From Candidatus Latescibacterota bacterium (GTDB lineage: Bacteria; JAAXHH01), in the NCBI GenBank assembly GCA_022822725.1, contig JAJEAN010000001.1, positions 1-64,000 on the forward strand: 64,000 nucleotides of DNA. Reading direction: 5' to 3'. The position numbers and the translations under genes were made by a program. The notes beneath the pieces are model-generated. The model worked only from the letters and a program-made list of their open reading frames with translations. It was not told the origin of the DNA and ran no database searches. Positions 23,651 to 33,423 of this stretch are shown piece after piece (position 1 is the first letter of the stretch; the number at the start of each line of letters is the position of its first letter).

Positions 23651-26600
23651 ATGAAACGCATTTTCACGATTTTCCTCAGCCACGTGCTGGCAGCCGCGTG
23701 GACCTTCTCCGCTCAGGCGCAGGTAGAAGGCCCGGCGATCCGGCTCGAAAGCGCGCGCCTGCACATGGTTACTTTCGAAGAGGTCGAGGAAATCGCCCGC
23801 GGGCAAAGCAAACCGCCGCTCCGTACGCTCTCCGACGCGCCGTGGACATTCGACGGCCGGATCGTCGTCTATCCCGGCCTCCAGCTACTGGCTTACATCG
23901 ACGAGGAACGCGGCCTCGGCCGGCGCGTACCGCTGGTCCTGTCCTTCGACCAGTACTACCGGCAGCGCAGCGCGGCGCAATTCAGGCAATTGTGGCGGAC
24001 GTCCGTGCTGTCCTACGTCTTCGACACCCAATTGCGGCTCAGCCAGGAAGGCCTTCTGACGCTGGATGTGCCGGTGAACCTGCCTACGTTCCTGGGCGGC
24101 GGCTCCCCGGTCATCCGTATTCTCGGAAACCAGCGCATAGAGATGGACATGGCCAGCGAATGGACCGAAGGCAGCGCGAGCACGGCGACGAACCGGTTTT
24201 CCCGCACGCCCAACGTGTCCATGAAGCAGAACCAGGAATTTACCGTGACGGGGAACATCGGCCAGAAGATCGAGGTGAACATCAAGCAGAACAGCGAAGC
24301 GTTCACCGATCTCGACAACAACCTCGCCATCCGGTACCAGGATGTCTTCGACGACGGACGGGAAGGAAACGGCATTTTGAAGAGTTTCGAGGCGGGCAAT
24401 GTTTCCCTCGAACTGAAGAACACGGAATTCACGGGCTACACGCAACAGCATACCGGACTGTTCGGGATCAAGGCGACGGGCCAACTCGGCGGCTTCCACC
24501 TGACCGCGATCGCCAGCCAGGAGAAGGGGGAAGGGGAATCCGCCACGTTCCAGGCGGGCTCGCAGGGGTCAAACCGGACGATCAGGGACCTCGACTTCAG
24601 GCGCAGGACCTACTACTTCATCGACGAGCAGTTTCGCCGGAACTTCTCGCGCAGGGACGCAAGCGGTTCCCGCATCGCGGCGGAGGACTCGGTCCGGTTG
24701 ATCCAGGTCTACGTGTCGGGCCAGGTCAACCCGAACAACGAGGCGAAGCTGGTCATTGCCAAGGCCTACCCCGAGCCGCCGGTATACGACTCGACGGACC
24801 GGCTCATCGAGGGCTCGGACGAAGGGGAATTCATCCAGGGGAAGTTCCGCTTCCTGGAATCCGACGAGTTCTACGTGAACGAGAGATTCGGTTACATCGT
24901 CCTTGACGCGCCACTGCAGAGCGACGACATCCTGGGAGTCTACTACGAGACCGTGAGCCTGGCCGGAGAAGTCAAAAAGTACGGACGCCTCGACGGCGAC
25001 GTCCCGCTGCTTCGCCTGCTCAAGCGGCAGCAGGAAAGGCCGCCCGAAGTGCCGGACGATCCCTCGCAGTGGGGTACCTGGCAGTACGAGTGGCGGAACG
25101 TGTATTACCTCGGCCAGACGGACATCGATCCGAACAATTTCGAACTGAGGATCTTCCGCCTCGAGCCCTCGGGCGAACACAGTGAGATCGACGAGAACGG
25201 AACACCCTACGTCCAGCTGCTCGGGCTCGACCGAAGGGGGGTAGACCCCGGATCCGAGCCCGACCGGCGTGTCGATATCGACTACTCGCTGATCAATTTC
25301 GAGCGGGGCGAACTGATCTTCCCCGACCAGTATCCCTTCGCGCCGATGCTGACCCGGAATTCCGCCGGACAGTTGGCCTATCCGGAAACCCAGGGCGAAG
25401 GCCTTCCCGACGAAACGCCCGCCGAAGCCCTTCCCGGCGAGTCGTCCGGGTTTTACGCCCTTTCGCACGAACAGATCATCCGGGAGCACAATCGGCTGCA
25501 CAAGTACTTCCTGGAGGTCGAATACCGGAACCAGTTGTCCCAGTATGCGCTCGGGCGGACCAACATCATCGAGGGGAGTGAAATCGTCCGGTTGAACGGA
25601 CAGCAGCTCCAACGGGGTACGGACTACATCATTCTGTACGAGGTCGGACAGATCCGCTTCACGAATGAGGAAGCCCTTACCCCGGATGCCGACGTGACCG
25701 TCCAGTTCCAGTTCGCCCCGTTCTTCAAGCCCGTGTCGAACACCCTGCTCGGGCTGCAGGGCGAATACCAGTTCAGCGAACGTTCCTGGATAAAGGGCAC
25801 CTTGCTGTACCGGTCCGACAAGTCCCTGGAACAGAAGTCCCGGATCGGCCGCGAAACCGGTCGCTACATGATGTGGGGGGTTGATACGCGCCTGGAATTC
25901 GAACCGGACTTTATGACTTCCTTCATGGATTTCATCTCCCCCGCGGACCTCGGGGCCGAGGCGTCCTCGCTGATCATCGAGGCCGAGCTGGCCCAGAGCG
26001 TGCCCAATCCCAACATACTGGGCGACGGGTTCATAGACGACTTCGAAGGAAGCAAGGAGGAAACCGACCTGGGCGTGCGCCGCAGCGGATGGCGGCCGGC
26101 CAGTCCGCCCGATCTGCACACGCACGGCCAGCGGGGCCGGTTGATCTGGTACAATCCCCTGGAGCAGGTCGATGTCCGCCAGATCTATCCGACCCGCGAG
26201 GTCACGGGCCGCGACCAGCTGCAGCACGTGCTGATCATGGATTACGATCCCACGGAACCCGACCTGCGCTGGGGCGGCATACACGCCGATTCCACCTTTA
26301 ACGCACCGGGGCAGCCAAGCGGTCCGGATGACGTGCTGAACCGTTGGGCCGGTTTGATGCATCCGCTGTCCGGAAGCTACGTCGACCAGACGCGCAGCCG
26401 GTTCATCGAGCTGTGGGTGAATGGAAACCGGGGAGAACTGCACATCGACCTCGGCGTGATCAGCGAGGACGTCAACGACGACGGGCGTCTGGATACGGAG
26501 GACGACCGAAGCGACGGTTTCGGAAACAACCTCCTGGAACCGGAAGAAGACATCGGCCTGGACGGCCTGCGTGACGAGGACGAGGCCGGTTTCGACCCGG

Positions 26601-29600
26601 TCGCCAATCCGGACCCGCACGGGGACAACTTCTCATTCGAAGGTACACAGGGCGGCAGCGTGCCGGTCGACCAGGTCGACTACAGCAAGATCAACGGGCC
26701 GGAAGACAATGCCAGCGATCCGGACCAGAACCGGCGTCCCGATACCGAAGATCTCGACTACTCCGGATTCCTCGATGTACGAAACGATTACTTCAAATTC
26801 GCCGTGAATCTGAGTCCGGACCACGAGGACACAATGTTCGTGGCCGGCGGCGACCGGCAGCGGGCCAACTGGGAGAACCCGGACAGCTGGCGCCTGTACC
26901 GCATTCCGCTGGATACCGGAGTTTTCGGCGTCGATCCGGCCAACGGCGATCCGGACGGCTCCGATCCCGCTGGCGCCGATCCGCTGGGGGATGGCGCGGG
27001 TGGGCAGGACAGCGCGGAATCGATGGCAGGGGGTTCCGCATCGGCAAACCGGGCGTTCGCCGGTGCGGTGGGCATGCCGGGATTCGACCGGATCGAAACG
27101 GTCCGGCTCTGGATCACTAAGGTGAACGAACCGGTGAAGATGCGCATCGCCTCCATCAACATCGTGGGCAACCAGTGGCAGGAAGACTTTCAAGGGGCCA
27201 TAACCGATTCCAGCGGTTTACCCGTACCGGCCGAAACGCTTGCTGATTTCGAGGAGACTTTCGAGGTCGCCGTGAAGAATACCTACGATAACCCGGGTGA
27301 GTATACTTCTCCACCCGGTGCGATCATCGAGTACGATCGGGTAACCGGCCTGCAGAACAAGGAGCAGTCGCTGATCATCACCTATACCAACCTGCAGCCT
27401 CACCACAGCGCCCAGGGCTACCGAACGCTGTTTTCCTTCCAGGACTATACGCTGTACAACACCCTGAGACTGTACATCCACGGATCGGACCATTTCGAAG
27501 GCGGACGGTCGCCCGACTTTTTTATACGATTCGGCAGCGGTGAATACGACTATTACGAATACAGGACCCGCGTGGTCCCGGGCTGGGACGACGCGAACCA
27601 TCTCAGGGTCGTTTTCGACGACCTGACGATCCTGAAAAGCGAAACGGAAGCCGCCCGGGCGACGGCGACGACGGCGGATACCACCTATACGGTCACGTTG
27701 AGCGACGGAAAGGAACGTCCCGTGCGTTTCATGGAAGGACCACCGGGTACGGGGAGCATACTGGCCGTTACCGAGCTGGAAGGGAACAAGCAGTACAGGG
27801 TACTCGGAGCGCCCGCGCTGGCGCGGGTACGGCACATCACCATCGGGATCTACAACCCTTACGACAGCGTACTCGCGGGAGGCGAGCTCTGGCTGGACGA
27901 ACTGCGGGCCGGTGACGTCAGGCGCGACCGGGGCCTGGCCGGCCGGTTGAAAATAGACGCCGATGTCGCCGACGTGCTGTCGCTGTACGGAACCGTCAGA
28001 AGCGTGGGCAGCCACTTCCGCCGGATTGGCGGTGCAGAAGCGGGGAGCAGGACCACCGTGATGAACTTTTCCACCCTGTTGAACCTGGGAAACATGCTGC
28101 CGGAAGACTGGGGGCTGTCCGTTCCGGTGCGCCTTCGCTGGCGGAACGATCGCAGGCTGCCCCGGTTGCAGGTCGGCTCCGATATCGTCCTCCTTAACAG
28201 CGCACAGCGCGAAGCACAGCGCACGGAGAACACCGACAGGTCCTTCTCGACTTCCATCTCCAAGCGAATCGGTTCCACGAATCCCTTCGTCGCCTGGACC
28301 CTGGAACGCATCCGGTTCGACTACACGTCGACCAACTATTTCCGGCACTCCGTTTCCAGGATCGATACCACCGGAGCATACCGGGCCCGGCTGCAATACA
28401 ACCTGACCCCGCGTGCGAGGATCCAGTGGCCGATTCTCGGCTGGATGCCGCTGCCGGATTTCATATCAGGACTGACGTTCAACCCGCTCCCCGTTCGACT
28501 GGAGCTGTTCTCCGAGATCAACCGCGACAGGCGGATCTATCTCAACAGGCCGGTGCAGATCGTACAGGCCGGAGATGCCGGTGAGGCCGGAGATGCCGGT
28601 GAGACCGCATCGGCCAATCCGGACCGGAGCGAACGCTTCACCCGGTACCTGAATCGGAATGTACGGGCGATCATGGAACCATTCCGGTCCCTCAGGATGA
28701 ACTACAACCTGGCCGTTTCCAACGACATGAAGGCCGATTCCACCGTATCCATCGCCAGCATGGAATTCGGACCGGAAACCAGCTTCCGCCAGAACCTGGG
28801 CATCGACTACCGACCTGAAATCACATCCTGGTTCAGGCCTTCCTACAACTTCACCACGTCGTACGCGGAGAACAGGAATCCACAGCTTCAGCTTGTCGGC
28901 GCTTCTCCGGAAGCGAGGACCATCACGTTCAACAACCAGCAGGGCGTGCGTACCAACATAAACATGGCCAGGATGGTCTCGAACGTTTTCGGTAGGGCTT
29001 CCAGTAGATCGGACCCGGAAGATTCCGGTTGGATCAGGCGTAACGTGGCAGACCGGTTTGTTACCGTCTTAAGCAATCTCTCGCCGGTCACCCTCAATTT
29101 GACGGTGAGCCGCAATCAGAACTTCTTCAACGCGGTCTCCCGCCCGACCCTGCGGGATCGCATGGGATTGTCGGACTATTTTTCCGTACCTTTCGATACC
29201 CTGGGGACCGGCGGCGGGACAACCGGCATCCAGCGCAACCAGGAGTCGGAAGCGAACCGGTCGGCCTTCAACGTCGGAACGGGGATCAGTTTTCTGGGAG
29301 CGTCCTTCTCCATCAGGCCCACGTGGGTATCGAGACATGACCGGTCAACGAACCTGAACCGGAAGCAGCGCAACACCACGTGGCCGGAAATGAACCTGCG
29401 CTGGAGTCCCAATCCTGTAAGCATGGGTGAATTCGGCCGGATGTTTCGTCGAATCGAGCTGTCCAGCGGCTTCTCGAGACGCAACGGCAAGAGCACCGAC
29501 CTGAAGCAACAGGCCCTGGCGGTCACGCAGGGCGCTGGAACTGAGGATGCGGACCCCGGCGAATCCGGCATCACCCGGACGACCACCACGACTCTGTCTC

Positions 29601-30034
29601 CACTGTTCGGTTTCGTTTTCGACCTGAATGCGGGCCTGGTGCTGAGAGGCAATTTCACTACATCGGACGGACTGACCGAGTTCGGTCGGAACGCGACCGA
29701 TCAGAAACTGCAGACCAGGTCACTTACCGTCGCCGTGGACTACCGGCTCAGGCCCGGTTTCCGGATCTTCGGGAAGAGAACGAGCGGGGACATCAACGCC
29801 CGGCTGCAATTCACCCGGAATTCCAACAGGACGCTGATTTCCCGGATAGGCGGTGAATTCCAGGCCAACAACGGTCAGAACCAGAACCGGTTCTCGGTTT
29901 CGACGGACTACCGGTTCAGCAGGTACGTCCGTGGTGGCGTGACGCTCGAACTGACGAATACGCTGAACGTAATCACCCAGCAGAAGCGGCTTCGTCGAGG
30001 CGGCGGGCTGTGGACCGAGTTCGTCTTCAACTAG
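23651..30034 (+). CDS. sprA: SprA-like outer-membrane protein (type IX secretion translocon family)
   Basis: This 2127-residue protein has an N-terminal signal peptide (MKRIFTIFLSHVLAAAWTFS, then AQA). It shows the alternating beta-strand and loop pattern of the giant SprA/Sov barrel, with characteristic blocks such as FIELWVNGNRGELHIDLG, DLDYSGFLDVRNDYF, a DYSKING segment and the repeated MNYNLAVSNDMKAD-type strands near the C-terminus. It ends in an outer-membrane-like aromatic strand (LWTEFVFN). SprA forms the type IX translocon pore in Bacteroidota; homologues occur in other FCB phyla. Two low-complexity inserts are seen: DPANGDPDGSDPAGADPLGD and GDAGEAGDAGE. No other gldKLMN-type gene is in this window. 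Confidence 0.82.
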   Translation: MKRIFTIFLSHVLAAAWTFSAQAQVEGPAIRLESARLHMVTFEEVEEIARGQSKPPLRTLSDAPWTFDGRIVVYPGLQLLAYIDEERGLGRRVPLVLSFDQYYRQRSAAQFRQLWRTSVLSYVFDTQLRLSQEGLLTLDVPVNLPTFLGGGSPVIRILGNQRIEMDMASEWTEGSASTATNRFSRTPNVSMKQNQEFTVTGNIGQKIEVNIKQNSEAFTDLDNNLAIRYQDVFDDGREGNGILKSFEAGNVSLELKNTEFTGYTQQHTGLFGIKATGQLGGFHLTAIASQEKGEGESATFQAGSQGSNRTIRDLDFRRRTYYFIDEQFRRNFSRRDASGSRIAAEDSVRLIQVYVSGQVNPNNEAKLVIAKAYPEPPVYDSTDRLIEGSDEGEFIQGKFRFLESDEFYVNERFGYIVLDAPLQSDDILGVYYETVSLAGEVKKYGRLDGDVPLLRLLKRQQERPPEVPDDPSQWGTWQYEWRNVYYLGQTDIDPNNFELRIFRLEPSGEHSEIDENGTPYVQLLGLDRRGVDPGSEPDRRVDIDYSLINFERGELIFPDQYPFAPMLTRNSAGQLAYPETQGEGLPDETPAEALPGESSGFYALSHEQIIREHNRLHKYFLEVEYRNQLSQYALGRTNIIEGSEIVRLNGQQLQRGTDYIILYEVGQIRFTNEEALTPDADVTVQFQFAPFFKPVSNTLLGLQGEYQFSERSWIKGTLLYRSDKSLEQKSRIGRETGRYMMWGVDTRLEFEPDFMTSFMDFISPADLGAEASSLIIEAELAQSVPNPNILGDGFIDDFEGSKEETDLGVRRSGWRPASPPDLHTHGQRGRLIWYNPLEQVDVRQIYPTREVTGRDQLQHVLIMDYDPTEPDLRWGGIHADSTFNAPGQPSGPDDVLNRWAGLMHPLSGSYVDQTRSRFIELWVNGNRGELHIDLGVISEDVNDDGRLDTEDDRSDGFGNNLLEPEEDIGLDGLRDEDEAGFDPVANPDPHGDNFSFEGTQGGSVPVDQVDYSKINGPEDNASDPDQNRRPDTEDLDYSGFLDVRNDYFKFAVNLSPDHEDTMFVAGGDRQRANWENPDSWRLYRIPLDTGVFGVDPANGDPDGSDPAGADPLGDGAGGQDSAESMAGGSASANRAFAGAVGMPGFDRIETVRLWITKVNEPVKMRIASINIVGNQWQEDFQGAITDSSGLPVPAETLADFEETFEVAVKNTYDNPGEYTSPPGAIIEYDRVTGLQNKEQSLIITYTNLQPHHSAQGYRTLFSFQDYTLYNTLRLYIHGSDHFEGGRSPDFFIRFGSGEYDYYEYRTRVVPGWDDANHLRVVFDDLTILKSETEAARATATTADTTYTVTLSDGKERPVRFMEGPPGTGSILAVTELEGNKQYRVLGAPALARVRHITIGIYNPYDSVLAGGELWLDELRAGDVRRDRGLAGRLKIDADVADVLSLYGTVRSVGSHFRRIGGAEAGSRTTVMNFSTLLNLGNMLPEDWGLSVPVRLRWRNDRRLPRLQVGSDIVLLNSAQREAQRTENTDRSFSTSISKRIGSTNPFVAWTLERIRFDYTSTNYFRHSVSRIDTTGAYRARLQYNLTPRARIQWPILGWMPLPDFISGLTFNPLPVRLELFSEINRDRRIYLNRPVQIVQAGDAGEAGDAGETASANPDRSERFTRYLNRNVRAIMEPFRSLRMNYNLAVSNDMKADSTVSIASMEFGPETSFRQNLGIDYRPEITSWFRPSYNFTTSYAENRNPQLQLVGASPEARTITFNNQQGVRTNINMARMVSNVFGRASSRSDPEDSGWIRRNVADRFVTVLSNLSPVTLNLTVSRNQNFFNAVSRPTLRDRMGLSDYFSVPFDTLGTGGGTTGIQRNQESEANRSAFNVGTGISFLGASFSIRPTWVSRHDRSTNLNRKQRNTTWPEMNLRWSPNPVSMGEFGRMFRRIELSSGFSRRNGKSTDLKQQALAVTQGAGTEDADPGESGITRTTTTTLSPLFGFVFDLNAGLVLRGNFTTSDGLTEFGRNATDQKLQTRSLTVAVDYRLRPGFRIFGKRTSGDINARLQFTRNSNRTLISRIGGEFQANNGQNQNRFSVSTDYRFSRYVRGGVTLELTNTLNVITQQKRLRRGGGLWTEFVFN

Positions 30035-30116
30035 TATACTCGAGCTTGTTCATGAAATCGGCATTTACGTACCCGTAACCAGATAGTATCGGTCTAACAC
30101 GGACATCGGTCCAATT

Positions 30117-30686
30117 ATGACAAAAGGGGAGATACAGGCCGTCATCTTCGTAGTGGTCAGCCTATTGGCCGGAGCCGTTATACTGCTGGTGAACCGGTAC
30201 GATTCGGATTTCCTGCCCGATCTGGAACCGGCTTCGGCCCACGGACGTTTGAACGCCGGCATTGAGACGGAATCCGCCACGACTGACGTGGACGATTCGA
30301 TCGCGCGCCTTCCGTCCACCAGGGCGAACTCGGGACACCCGGCTGCCAGGGCGAATTCGGGACGCCCGGACGCCAGGGCGAACTCGGGACGCCCGGCTGC
30401 CGGAACGGTCCCGGGACTTCCCGCTGGCACGCGGAATATGGAGCAGCCGGCAGCCGGGACCTCTTCGAATTCCGCTTCTGCCACCGGCAATCTGCTCGTG
30501 CCGGTAAACACCGCCCCTGCGTCCGAACTGCAGAAACTGCCGGGCATCGGTCCGAAACTTGCGGAGGCGATCATCGAACACCGGACACGGTCCGGAGATT
30601 TCGTACGGGTCGAGCAGCTGCTTGAAGTAAAGGGGATCGGTCCCGCAAAACTCGGCCGTATACGACCCCTGGTGAAGCTGAAGTGA
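30117..30686 (+). CDS. ComEA-like membrane-anchored helix-hairpin-helix protein
   Basis: This 189-residue protein has an N-terminal TM (AVIFVVVSLLAGAVILLV) and a long Ala/Gly/Pro/Ser-rich linker with three RANSGRPDA-type nonapeptide repeats. A C-terminal tandem helix-hairpin-helix follows: VNTAPASELQKLPGIGPKLA and LLEVKGIGPAKLGRIRPLV. This is the ComEA layout: a membrane-tethered double-stranded-DNA receptor of natural transformation. DprA, a second competence protein, is encoded at 38202. A rho-independent terminator follows the gene. Confidence 0.88.
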   Translation: MTKGEIQAVIFVVVSLLAGAVILLVNRYDSDFLPDLEPASAHGRLNAGIETESATTDVDDSIARLPSTRANSGHPAARANSGRPDARANSGRPAAGTVPGLPAGTRNMEQPAAGTSSNSASATGNLLVPVNTAPASELQKLPGIGPKLAEAIIEHRTRSGDFVRVEQLLEVKGIGPAKLGRIRPLVKLK

Positions 30687-30826
30687 ATGTGCGGCCGCGC
30701 CTGGTCGCGGCTGGATGCGCCCGGTCATGCCCGGACGCGCCTGGACGTCCCCGGGCAGACCCGGTGCCGACGTGCTGGACGGACCCGGTGCCAACGGCCC
30801 TGAAAACCCCGAAAACAGCGGGAAAA

Positions 30827-30851
30827 CCGGGTTTCCCCGGCGGCCTTTTTT
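30827..30851 (+). terminator. Probable rho-independent terminator
   Basis: CCGGG (30827-30831), loop TTTC, CCCGG (30836-30840), five bases, then a T6 run (30846-30851). It lies after the ComEA-like gene and directly before the next promoter. Confidence 0.6.
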
Positions 30852-30852
30852 G

Positions 30853-30881
30853 TTGACATGCACCCCCTGCAAATCTATTTT
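30853..30881 (+). promoter_or_regulatory. Promoter of rsmD-coaD
   Basis: A perfect TTGACA (30853-30858), a 17-base spacer and TATTTT (30876-30881) lie 38 bases before the rsmD start. Confidence 0.75.
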
Positions 30882-30919
30882 CGATGTGGTCCGAACGGTA
30901 ATGGCCGGAGGTGGGAATC

Positions 30920-31633
30920 ATGTTGCGAATCGGCACAGGAATCGCCAGGGGTCGTCGGCTGAAGTCCGTAACCGGCGCCGTTCGTCCCACCGGCAGCCGG
31001 GTACGCGGATCGCTGTTCGACATCCTGTCTGCAAGAATAGTCGACGAGACGGTGCTGGACCTTTGCGCCGGCACGGGAAGCCTGGGTATTGAAGCGCTGA
31101 GCCGCGGCGCGCGCTGCTGCCTGTTCGTCGACCGCGACCGGCGTGCCGTTCGCACGATAAAGGACAACCTGGACTGTTGTGGGTTTCGTGAAAGCAGCAA
31201 AGTCTGGATGACAGACGCCGTTCGGAGTCTTGATCATATCACCGACCATTCCTGCGCGGTGGACATCGTGCTGGCCGATCCGCCCTATGGCGATCCGGTC
31301 GCGCGGCAAATCGTCCGGACCGTCGGCGAACGTAACCTGCTGGCTCCAGGCGGCCTGCTCGTCCTGGAGCATCACAAAGACGATCATCCGGAATCCTGCG
31401 AAGGTCTCGACCTGGAACGCAGGCGAACGATCGGTGACACGACGCTTTCTTTCTTTCGGCCCGTTCCGGCGGCAGCCCAGTCCGACCGATCCGATCAGCC
31501 CGTCCGATCCGATCAGCCCGTCCGGTCAGCTCAGTCCGTCCGATCCGATCAGTCCGATCCGGCGGCATCCGTGAACAGAACGGAAGTCCTGCCCATCGAT
31601 ATTCCACCTCCTGCACCGAGAACCCGGCGATGA
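30920..31633 (+). CDS. rsmD: 16S rRNA (guanine966-N2)-methyltransferase RsmD
   Basis: This is a 237-residue SAM methyltransferase with motif I LDLCAGTGSLGIEAL, the acidic LFVDRDRRAV, and the catalytic N6/N2-type motif LADPPY. The N-terminal RIGTGIARGRRL and RPTGSRVRGSLFDIL are typical of RsmD. The start is ATG 30920 with GGAGG eight bases upstream. The last ~45 residues carry a 15-base-pair tandem repeat encoding SDQPV/RSDQ units, not part of the normal fold. It overlaps coaD by four bases (ATGA), implying coupling. Confidence 0.93.
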   Translation: MLRIGTGIARGRRLKSVTGAVRPTGSRVRGSLFDILSARIVDETVLDLCAGTGSLGIEALSRGARCCLFVDRDRRAVRTIKDNLDCCGFRESSKVWMTDAVRSLDHITDHSCAVDIVLADPPYGDPVARQIVRTVGERNLLAPGGLLVLEHHKDDHPESCEGLDLERRRTIGDTTLSFFRPVPAAAQSDRSDQPVRSDQPVRSAQSVRSDQSDPAASVNRTEVLPIDIPPPAPRTRR

Positions 31634-32115
31634 AAGTTGCGGTATATCCCGGTACTTTCGATCCTGTGACCAACGGTCATCTGGACGTGCTGAAACAGGC
31701 GCTGACCGTGTTCGACCGGGTGGTGGTGGCCGTAGCGACGAACATCGAAAAACGCCCGATGTTTTCGGTGGAGGATCGCGTGGACCTGTTCCGGCAGGCC
31801 GTGGACGGCTTGACGGGGGTCGAGGTGATGTCGTCCGACGGGCTGACGGTCGACCTCGCCGGAAGACTCGGCGCCCATGCCATCGTCCGCGGCGTACGTT
31901 CCGCCGGAGACCTGGAAACGGAATCCCAGATGGCGCTCATGAACCGGCGCCTGGCCCCGTCGGTGACCACCGTATCGTTCTTTCCCGGAGAGCCATCGGT
32001 TTACGTGAGTTCTTCACTCGTCAAAGAAGTCTTCCGTTTCGGTGGCGACGTAAGCCACCAGGTCCCGCCTCCCGTGCTGAAGGCGCTGTCGGAAAAGCGC
32101 GGCCCGATCAGCTAA
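31630..32115 (+). CDS. coaD: Phosphopantetheine adenylyltransferase CoaD
   Basis: This is a 161-residue nucleotidyltransferase with the (T/H)xGH-type motif YPGTFDPVTNGHLDVL, then IVRGVRSAGDLETESQMALMNR and SSSLVKEV. All are diagnostic of CoaD, which makes dephospho-CoA from phosphopantetheine and ATP. The length is standard. It is translationally coupled to rsmD, a pairing very common in bacteria. Confidence 0.97.
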   Translation: MKVAVYPGTFDPVTNGHLDVLKQALTVFDRVVVAVATNIEKRPMFSVEDRVDLFRQAVDGLTGVEVMSSDGLTVDLAGRLGAHAIVRGVRSAGDLETESQMALMNRRLAPSVTTVSFFPGEPSVYVSSSLVKEVFRFGGDVSHQVPPPVLKALSEKRGPIS

Positions 32116-32164
32116 TCCCGCGGTTATCCAAGGACTGCCCGACACCACCCTCCGCCCCTATCCC

Positions 32165-33376
32165 ATGCCCGCTATCCGTCCCCTTTCCCGAAAACTGGAC
32201 CGCATCGCACCCTCCGCGACTACCGTGCTCAACGAGCGGGCCATCGCGATGAAACGCGAAGGCGTCGAGGTTTTGAACTTCGCCGTGGGCGAACCGGACT
32301 TCCCCACGCCGGACCATATCAAGGAAGCCGGCATAGCGGCGATCCGGGACAACATCACCCGGTACACGCCCGCCACCGGCATCCTGGACCTCAAGGAAGC
32401 GATCTGCCGCAAGCTGGCCAGGGACAACGGGCTCGAATACGCACCGAACCAGATCGCGACGACCTCCGGCGGCAAGCACGCCCTGTACAACCTGCTATAC
32501 GTGATCTGCGACGAAGGCGACGAAGTCCTCGTACCGGCGCCCTACTGGGTCAGCTATCCGGAGATGGCTAAACTCGCGGGTGCCGTTCCGGTGGTGCTGA
32601 ACACGGGGCCGGACGCTTCTTTCAAGGTGACGGCCGGCCAGGTGCGTTCCGCGATTACGCCGAAGACCAAGGCGCTCATGCTCAACTCCCCATCCAATCC
32701 CACGGGCATGGTGTACACGCGGGACGAACTCGCCGCCATCGCCGAAGTGGTCCTGGATGCGGGCATTTACGTCATCACCGACGAACTGTACGAGAAGATC
32801 CTCTATGACGGGCATCGACACGTAAGCATCGCCGCCCTTCATCCGCGGATAAAGGAACAGGCGCTGGTGGTCAACGGGCTGTCCAAGGCCTACGCCATGA
32901 CCGGCTGGCGCCTGGGGTACGCTGCCGGTCCCGCCGAGGTGATGGATCTGGTCGTGAAGTTCCAGGGGCAGACCGTCCTGCACCCCAGCGCCATCACCCA
33001 GCACGCGGCCATTGCCGCGCTGACCGGTCCCGAAGACTTCCTGCCCCCCATGATCGGGGCATTCGACCGGCGGCGGAACTACATTCTGGGAAGACTGCAG
33101 CATATGGAAGGCGTAGTGTGCGCCAGGCCCGGCGGCGCGTTCTACGTGTTCCCCGACATGTCGGCGTATACGGGCCGCAGACGGCCTGACGGCAGCCTCA
33201 TCGAAGGATCGCTGGACCTCGCAGGATACCTGCTCGATGCGTTCGGGGTGGTTTCGGCGCCGGGTATCGCCTTCGGTTCCGAGGGATGCCTGAGGTTTTC
33301 CTATGCGACCACCCTGGATGTGATCGAACGGGGCATGGACCGGGTAGAGGAGGGATTGTCGTCTCTGGCGGGTTGA
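32165..33376 (+). CDS. Class I aspartate aminotransferase family protein
   Basis: This is a 403-residue PLP enzyme of class Ib aspartate aminotransferase type. N-terminal VGEPDFPTPDHIKEA, the cofactor block SNPTGMVY, DELYEKILYDG, and the Schiff-base lysine in NGLSKAYAMTGWRLGY are all present, with the substrate-carboxylate Arg in LRFSYAT. The length is normal. It probably interconverts aspartate or a related amino acid with its keto acid. It follows coaD by 49 bases and may share that transcript. Confidence 0.93.
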   Translation: MPAIRPLSRKLDRIAPSATTVLNERAIAMKREGVEVLNFAVGEPDFPTPDHIKEAGIAAIRDNITRYTPATGILDLKEAICRKLARDNGLEYAPNQIATTSGGKHALYNLLYVICDEGDEVLVPAPYWVSYPEMAKLAGAVPVVLNTGPDASFKVTAGQVRSAITPKTKALMLNSPSNPTGMVYTRDELAAIAEVVLDAGIYVITDELYEKILYDGHRHVSIAALHPRIKEQALVVNGLSKAYAMTGWRLGYAAGPAEVMDLVVKFQGQTVLHPSAITQHAAIAALTGPEDFLPPMIGAFDRRRNYILGRLQHMEGVVCARPGGAFYVFPDMSAYTGRRRPDGSLIEGSLDLAGYLLDAFGVVSAPGIAFGSEGCLRFSYATTLDVIERGMDRVEEGLSSLAG

Positions 33377-33423
33377 CCGACCGCGCAGCTAAAGCGGCAG
33401 CCTGCCTGACGCACGGCGGATAC

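Noticed and set aside
24569-26620. Long minus-strand frame opposite the SprA-like gene (683 codons)
   Set aside because: It is a high-GC shadow: no domain, no ribosome site, and the plus strand carries a clear signal peptide and SprA motifs.
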